64,000 nt of DNA. Source: Streptomyces sp. NBC_00250. Its GTDB lineage: Bacteria; Actinomycetota; Actinomycetes; Streptomycetales; Streptomycetaceae. Both the position numbers and the translations under genes were made by a program. The stretch covers positions 4,403,501 through 4,467,500 of the forward strand of contig NZ_CP108088.1 of the NCBI RefSeq assembly GCF_036192275.1, given 5' to 3'. The notes below the pieces were generated by a model that made no database searches, was not told the DNA's origin, and was given only the letters and a program-made list of their open reading frames with translations. Positions 60,875 through 64,000 of this stretch are shown in pieces; positions within the stretch are counted from its first letter, which is position 1; every line of letters starts with the position of its first letter.

Positions 60875-62119
60875 GTGAAGAGCTGGAGCGGCCGGAGCGG
60901 CCTGGCCAAGGTCGACCTCTACACCCGCGTCACCGCGTACATGCTGCTGTGGTCCGCCGTGGTCGTTCTCGGGCTGATGCTCCTGATCCGCCCGATCCGG
61001 CACGAGGCCCCGCTCGTCCTCGTCGTCGTCGCCCCGCTGCTGAACCTCGCCAACGGGGTGCTCTGCCACCGCTTCCTCCACCGCGCCATGGACGCGTACC
61101 TGAGGCCCGGGACCGTACTCCCGCCGCGTGAGGTGCTGCCCGCCGCGGCGGCCGGGGCCGCGACCGCCGGAGCCGTCCTCGTGGAAGCGGCCACCGCCGA
61201 CCTGACCGGGCTGCTGCCGGGGATGCTCGGGGCCGCGCTCGTCCCCTTCCTCGCCGGGCACTGCCTGATCCATCCCGGCCGGACCACCGCCCTGCACCAG
61301 GCACTCCTGGCCGGCGTGCTCCTGGCCCTCGTGCCGCTCACCGGCCGGGACATGACACAGACCCTCACGACCGTGACGAGCGTCGCCTTCATCACCGGCT
61401 GGCTCGCCGTCACCGTCCGCCTCTCGCTCTGGGTGCTCGGCGTCGTCTTCGAACTGCGCGAGGCCCGCGACGTACAGGCCCGGCTCGCGGTCGCCGAGGA
61501 ACGACTGCGCTTCGGGAGGGACCTGCACGACATCCTCGGCCGGAACCTCTCCGTGATCGCCCTCAAGAGCGAGCTGGCCGTCCAGCTCGCGCGGCGCGAA
61601 CGCCCGGAGGCCGTCGACCAGATGATCGAGGTCCAGCGCATCGCGCAGGAGTCCCAGCGAGAGGTGCGGGACGTCGTACGCGGCTACCGCGAGGCGGACC
61701 TGCGGGTGGAACTGGAGGGCGCGCGGGGCGTGCTCGGCGCGGCCGGGATCGACTGCGCCGTCGACTCCCCGGGGCCCGGGCTCGACCTGCCCGACGAGGT
61801 CCGGTCGGCGCTCGGCTGGGTGGTCCGGGAGACCACGACGAACGTACTGCGGCACGGGGACGCGCGGCGCTGCGCGATCGCCGTGCGGAAGGAGGAGGAC
61901 ACGGTGCTGCTGACGGTGGAGAACGACGGGGTGCGGACGGGTGCGGGGGACGGCGGCGGAGGGGCCGGTGGCGGCGGCCTGGGTGCCGGCACCGGGCTCA
62001 TCGGGCTGCGGGAGCGGCTCGCCGCGGTCGGCGGGACGCTTGAGGCGGGGCCGGGGGACGGCGGTACGTTCCTGGTGACGGCCCGGATCCCCGTACCCCG
62101 GACGGGGGCGGACCGATGA
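60875..62119 (+). CDS. LuxR-class (DesK/NarX-like) sensor histidine kinase
   Basis: 414 residues. Five or six membrane helices (about 17-175) are followed by a HisKA_3 dimerisation domain with the phosphoacceptor His in LRFGRDLHDILGRNLSVIALK, and a HATPase_c domain with RETTTNVLRHGDA (N-box) and GAGTGLIGLRERL (G-box). It lacks a large extracellular sensor, so it probably senses the membrane or works with the transporter. GTG 60875 has GAGGGAGGGG upstream. Its stop overlaps the response regulator start by four bases. Confidence 0.92.
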   Translation: MKSWSGRSGLAKVDLYTRVTAYMLLWSAVVVLGLMLLIRPIRHEAPLVLVVVAPLLNLANGVLCHRFLHRAMDAYLRPGTVLPPREVLPAAAAGAATAGAVLVEAATADLTGLLPGMLGAALVPFLAGHCLIHPGRTTALHQALLAGVLLALVPLTGRDMTQTLTTVTSVAFITGWLAVTVRLSLWVLGVVFELREARDVQARLAVAEERLRFGRDLHDILGRNLSVIALKSELAVQLARRERPEAVDQMIEVQRIAQESQREVRDVVRGYREADLRVELEGARGVLGAAGIDCAVDSPGPGLDLPDEVRSALGWVVRETTTNVLRHGDARRCAIAVRKEEDTVLLTVENDGVRTGAGDGGGGAGGGGLGAGTGLIGLRERLAAVGGTLEAGPGDGGTFLVTARIPVPRTGADR

Positions 62120-62748
62120 CCGCGGCCGTATCCGTACCCGTACCCGTGCGCGTCCTGCTCGCCGACGACGAGCATCTGATCCGTGGTGCGCTCGCCGCGC
62201 TGCTCGGTCTCGAGAACGACCTCGTCGTCGTCGCCGAGGCCGCCACCGGTCCCGAGGCGCTCGCCATGGCCCGCGCCCACCGACCCGATGTCGCCGTGCT
62301 CGATCTGCAGATGCCGGGCGCCGACGGTGTGAGGGTCGCCACAGTCCTGCGGGACGAACTGCCCGGCTGCCGCACCATGATCGTGACCGGCCACGGCCGC
62401 CCCGGCCACCTCAAGCGGGCCCTCTCGGCCGGCGTCCGCGGCTTCGTCCCGAAGACCGTCAGCGCCCAGCGGCTCGCCGAGATCATCCGCACCGTGCACG
62501 CCGGAAACCGTTACGTGGACCCGGAGTTGGCGGCCGACGCCATCGCCGCCGGGGACTCCCCGCTGACCGCGCGGGAGGCCGAGGTGCTCGAATTCTCCGC
62601 CGACGGGGCGCCCGTCGCGGAGATCGCCCGGCGCGCCTCGCTCTCCCCCGGAACCGTCCGGAACTACCTCTCCTCGGCCGCCGCGAAACTCGGTGCCGAG
62701 AACCGGCACACGGCAGTGCGTCTCGCACAGGCGAAAGGTTGGGTATAG
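62116..62748 (+). CDS. NarL/LuxR-family response regulator
   Basis: 210 residues. The receiver domain has acidic pocket LLADDEH, the phosphorylated Asp in VAVLDLQMPG, and Lys in GFVPKTVS. The LuxR HTH is SPLTAREAEVLEFSADGAPVAEIARRASLSPGTVRNYLSSAAAKLG. It is the cognate partner of the kinase upstream and likely controls the ABC exporter genes. Stop codon and tRNA-Gly start are only 22 bp apart. Confidence 0.94.
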   Translation: MTAAVSVPVPVRVLLADDEHLIRGALAALLGLENDLVVVAEAATGPEALAMARAHRPDVAVLDLQMPGADGVRVATVLRDELPGCRTMIVTGHGRPGHLKRALSAGVRGFVPKTVSAQRLAEIIRTVHAGNRYVDPELAADAIAAGDSPLTAREAEVLEFSADGAPVAEIARRASLSPGTVRNYLSSAAAKLGAENRHTAVRLAQAKGWV

Positions 62749-62770
62749 TTGGCTCCGCGCTACGGCGCAT

Positions 62771-62846
62771 GCGGACGTGGCTCAGTTGGTAGAGCATCAC
62801 CTTGCCAAGGTGAGGGTCGCGAGTTCGAATCTCGTCGTCCGCTCCA
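62771..62846 (+). tRNA. tRNA-Gly (GCC), copy 2, CCA encoded
   Basis: Identical 76-nt sequence to the copy at 58847, with encoded CCA. It follows the response regulator closely; a TATAGT -10-like element lies inside the end of that gene (about 62744-62749). Confidence 0.96.
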
Positions 62847-62851
62847 TGAAG

Positions 62852-62880
62852 AAGCCCCCGGTCGAATCGACCGGGGGCTT
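62852..62880 (+). terminator. Terminator of tRNA-Gly (GCC) copy 2
   Basis: AAGCCCCCGGTCGA and its exact complement (14 bp) around one unpaired base, followed by T residues. It also faces the purC 3' end. Confidence 0.8.
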
Positions 62881-62949
62881 TCTCGTTCCCTGACGCATGC
62901 CCCTCACCCCCGCCCCCGGCGCTCGCGTCGGGGCCGGGGGCCGGGGAGG

Positions 62950-63858
62950 TCAGAAGCTGTCGGACCAGGCCTTGCCGGTCAGCAGCTCGTACGCCTCCAG
63001 GTACTTGGCGCGCGTGGCGTCCACGATCTCCTGCGGGAGCGGCGGCGGGGGCTGCTCGCTCTTGCGGTCCCAGCCGGAGGCCGGGGAGGTCAGCCAGTTC
63101 CGGACGAACTGCTTGTCGTACGAGGGCTGGGCACGACCCGGCTCCCACTGGTCGGCCGGCCAGAAGCGCGAGGAGTCCGGGGTGAGGACCTCGTCGCCGA
63201 GGACGAGCGTCTCCCCGTCGAAACCGAACTCGAACTTGGTGTCCGCGAGGATGATCCCGCGCTCGCGGGCGATGTCCCGCGCCCGGCCGTACACGGCGAG
63301 GGTCGTCCGACGCAGCAGCGCGGCCGTCTCGGCGCCGACCTGGCGGGCGACCTCCTCGTACGACACGTTCTCGTCGTGGTCCCCGACCGCGGCCTTGGTG
63401 GCCGGGGTGAAGATCGGGGCGGGCAGCTCGGAACCGTCGCTGAGGCCCTCGGGGAGCGCGAGGCCGCAGACCGTGCGGGACTCGTCGTACTCCAGGAGGC
63501 CGGAGCCGGTGAGGTAGCCGCGGGCCACGCACTCGACCGGGACCATGGCCAGCGACTTGCAGATCGTGGTGCGGCCCGCCCAGTCGGCGGGGGCGCCGGC
63601 CGGCAGCTCGGTCGAGAGGACGTGGTGCGGGACCAGGTCGGAGAGCTGGTCGAACCACCACAGGGAGAGCTGGGTGAGGACCCGGCCCTTGTCGGGGATC
63701 TCGGTGGGCAGCACCCAGTCGTACGCGGACATGCGGTCGCTCGCCACCATCACGAGGTCGCCGGCCTCGTTCCGGTACAGGTCGCGCACCTTGCCCGTGT
63801 GGAGATGGGTGAGGCCCGGGACCTGGACGGGCTCGGGCTTTTCTACGAATCCGGACAC
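62950..63858 (-). CDS. purC: SAICAR synthase
   Basis: 302 residues. PurC joins aspartate to CAIR (step 8 of purine synthesis). Signatures: HTGKVRDLYRN, ASDRMSAYDWVLPTEIPDKG, VPVECVARGYLTGSG and GIILADTKFEFGFDGETLVLGDEVLTPDSSRFW-type core (ADTKFEFG and GDEVLTPDSSRFW). GGAGGAA just ahead of GTG 63858 fixes the start over an upstream frame extension to 63906. It is on the minus strand and faces the second tRNA-Gly. Confidence 0.96.
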   Translation of the reverse strand: MSGFVEKPEPVQVPGLTHLHTGKVRDLYRNEAGDLVMVASDRMSAYDWVLPTEIPDKGRVLTQLSLWWFDQLSDLVPHHVLSTELPAGAPADWAGRTTICKSLAMVPVECVARGYLTGSGLLEYDESRTVCGLALPEGLSDGSELPAPIFTPATKAAVGDHDENVSYEEVARQVGAETAALLRRTTLAVYGRARDIARERGIILADTKFEFGFDGETLVLGDEVLTPDSSRFWPADQWEPGRAQPSYDKQFVRNWLTSPASGWDRKSEQPPPPLPQEIVDATRAKYLEAYELLTGKAWSDSF

Positions 63859-63911
63859 GGTTCCTCCGCGTAGGTTGATCCAGGAGCGTGTCCGATTCTC
63901 TCGCACATCCG

Positions 63912-63927
63912 GGCGGCTCCGGCCGCC
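63912..63927. terminator. Small hairpin between the partial gene and purC
   Basis: GGCGGC-TCCG-GCCGCC. It may end the transcript of the partial gene or sit in the purC leader. Confidence 0.4.
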
Positions 63928-63946
63928 AGGCCGTGTGACCCCCCGC

Positions 63947-64000
63947 TCAGTCCCTCTTGCAGATCCGGTCGAGGAGGTTCGCGGTGGCGCGCTGGACGCG
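63947..64000 (-). CDS. 3' end of an unidentified gene (partial)
   Basis: Only the last 17 codons are inside the window, reading RVQRATANLLDRICKRD then TGA on the minus strand. Codon bias suits a real gene. The fragment is too short to name a family. Confidence 0.5.
   Translation of the reverse strand, partial: RVQRATANLLDRICKRD

Overview
The window is a core chromosomal segment of a Streptomyces. The DNA is very GC-rich with strong third-position bias. It carries bldC, an Lsr2-type nucleoid protein, a homologue of the S. griseus sporulation gene ORF1590, actinobacterial DUF3073 and DUF6274 proteins, tRNA genes mostly without encoded CCA, and a purF-purM / purS-purQ-purL / purC layout. From memory the order resembles S. 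coelicolor SCO4122 down to SCO4070; no alignment was run. There is no prophage, insertion sequence, CRISPR array or biosynthetic cluster.

Left part (1-17.8 kb). The window opens in the promoter and leader of an rRNA operon read leftward; its 16S gene lies just outside. Then come a divergent MarR/MFS pair with paired operators, a PAS-SpoIIE-ATPase phosphatase, type II NADH dehydrogenase, a TetR regulator followed by an array of 8-bp UUCG-tetraloop units, an ECF sigma factor fused to a membrane anchor and an NPCBM domain, a large AfsR-type regulator, a Uma2 protein, and a degenerate asparagine-synthetase-like protein divergent from the ORF1590-type regulator.

Middle (17.9-44 kb). Housekeeping and envelope genes: lhgO, trmB, a PrsW-type protease, an aldo/keto reductase, an M23 peptidase under a c-di-AMP riboswitch, a SpoIIE phosphatase broken by one extra base in a C8 run, a translationally coupled cysteine-synthase-like/MFS pair, a TipA-type MerR regulator with a MerR promoter, tRNA-fMet, rhodanese, an ECF41 sigma factor with a matching ECF41 promoter, PAP2 and diacylglycerol-kinase enzymes, tRNA-Lys, a DEAD-box helicase with a tandemly repeated RGG tail, a lipoprotein, a minimal zincin, tRNA Glu-Asp-Phe, a secreted protein/DsbA/CcdA operon, hrpA and a second tRNA-Asp.

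Right part (44-64 kb). bldC sits alone among long intergenic regions. Then come valine dehydrogenase, DUF3073, purM-purF, a META lipoprotein, an ArsR/M23 pair behind a perfect palindrome, purL-purQ-purS, the Lsr2 paralogue, two tRNA-Gly genes, an ABC-2 exporter with a LuxR-class two-component system, a second tRNA-Gly(GCC), purC, and the last codons of a further gene. Five of the purine biosynthesis genes (purF, M, S, Q, L) form two leftward operons and purC is a third unit. Several promoters place the start codon at the predicted transcription start (leaderless mRNAs): purF, prsW, the rhodanese, the MerR gene and marR.
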